The position numbers were made by a program, and so were the translations under genes. From positions 1 through 6,985 of the forward strand of contig JAJPXE010000037.1 in NCBI GenBank assembly GCA_021205645.1: a stretch of DNA of 6,985 nucleotides. The letters run 5' to 3'. This DNA comes from Candidatus Gastranaerophilales bacterium. Lineage in GTDB: Bacteria; Cyanobacteriota; Vampirovibrionia; Gastranaerophilales; Gastranaerophilaceae. Of the stretch, positions 6,949-6,985 are shown in pieces. Every line of letters begins with the position of its first letter. The stretch's first letter is position 1. The notes under the pieces were generated by a model. That model ran no database searches. It was not told the DNA's origin and saw only the letters and a program-made list of their open reading frames with translations.

Positions 6949-6985
6949 GCAAGGTTGTGTGCTATCCCGCACACGACCTTGCTTT
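6949..6985 (+). terminator. Very stable 14-bp hairpin followed by TTT at the window edge, probable plus-strand terminator
   Basis: GCAAGGTTGTGTGC (6949-6962) pairs with GCACACGACCTTGC (6969-6982) around the loop TATCCC. All 14 positions pair if one U-G wobble (6956 with 6975) is allowed. Read as minus-strand RNA the same position is a C-A mismatch, so the plus strand is the better RNA. TTT follows directly at 6983-6985, where the window ends, so the length of the T tract is unknown. No plus-strand gene precedes it closely. It could end a small RNA, act as a leader attenuator, or be a structured mobile-element end. Confidence 0.5.

Noticed and set aside
6831..6984. Minus-strand frame open from the right edge to a TAG near 6831
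   Set aside because: It would run through both hairpins and the T8 tract, and its product has no protein-like features; most likely non-coding.
1..6985. CRISPR array, tRNA, rRNA, insertion sequence or integrase genes
   Set aside because: No regularly spaced repeats, cloverleaf, rRNA-like segments or transposase/recombinase motifs were seen on either strand.

Overview
The window is AT-rich bacterial DNA with tightly packed genes. It holds the 3' part of one plus-strand housekeeping gene, then a convergent three-gene minus-strand cluster, then a structured non-coding stretch at the right edge. No signal gives the organism with certainty. The AT-rich composition, the GGAG/AGGTGA ribosome binding sites and a GlgE-like glucanase beside uncharacterised membrane proteins would fit an uncultured gut lineage such as the non-photosynthetic cyanobacterial relatives (Gastranaerophilales/Vampirovibrionia). 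That assignment is a low-confidence inference.

Layout. Positions 1-861 (+) encode the NAD(P)H-hydrate dehydratase (NnrD) domain, open at the left edge and probably the C-terminal half of a fused NnrE-NnrD repair enzyme. A short GC-rich hairpin at 867-888 lies between the convergent gene ends. Reading leftwards from 6718, the minus strand carries a 351-residue multi-helix membrane protein (5663-6718), a 987-residue membrane-anchored protein of unknown function (2697-5660) and a 593-residue GH13 alpha-amylase-family enzyme (914-2695). Their gaps are only 2 and 1 nt, so they almost certainly share one mRNA, with a candidate promoter at 6797-6824.

The two membrane proteins look like distant paralogues. 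Both start with a polar, Asn/Gln/Ser-rich tail. A hydrophobic pair follows, then a linker with a similar Tyr/Asp/Pro-rich motif, then a third hydrophobic segment. Both end with a hydrophobic segment and a short charged tail. The larger one carries a roughly 700-residue, mostly polar, helical region between its third and last hydrophobic segments. The GH13 enzyme keeps its Asp-Glu-Asp catalytic residues and has no signal peptide. The simplest reading is a membrane-associated complex co-expressed with an alpha-glucan-active enzyme on the cytoplasmic side. That pairing is the main candidate for an undescribed system here.

The right-hand 267 bp (6719-6985) contain the operon leader, a long AT-rich hairpin followed on the minus strand by eight T, and a very stable 14-bp hairpin followed on the plus strand by TTT at the window edge. 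The second hairpin has no plus-strand gene before it in this window, so a small RNA or a regulated leader for a gene further right is possible.
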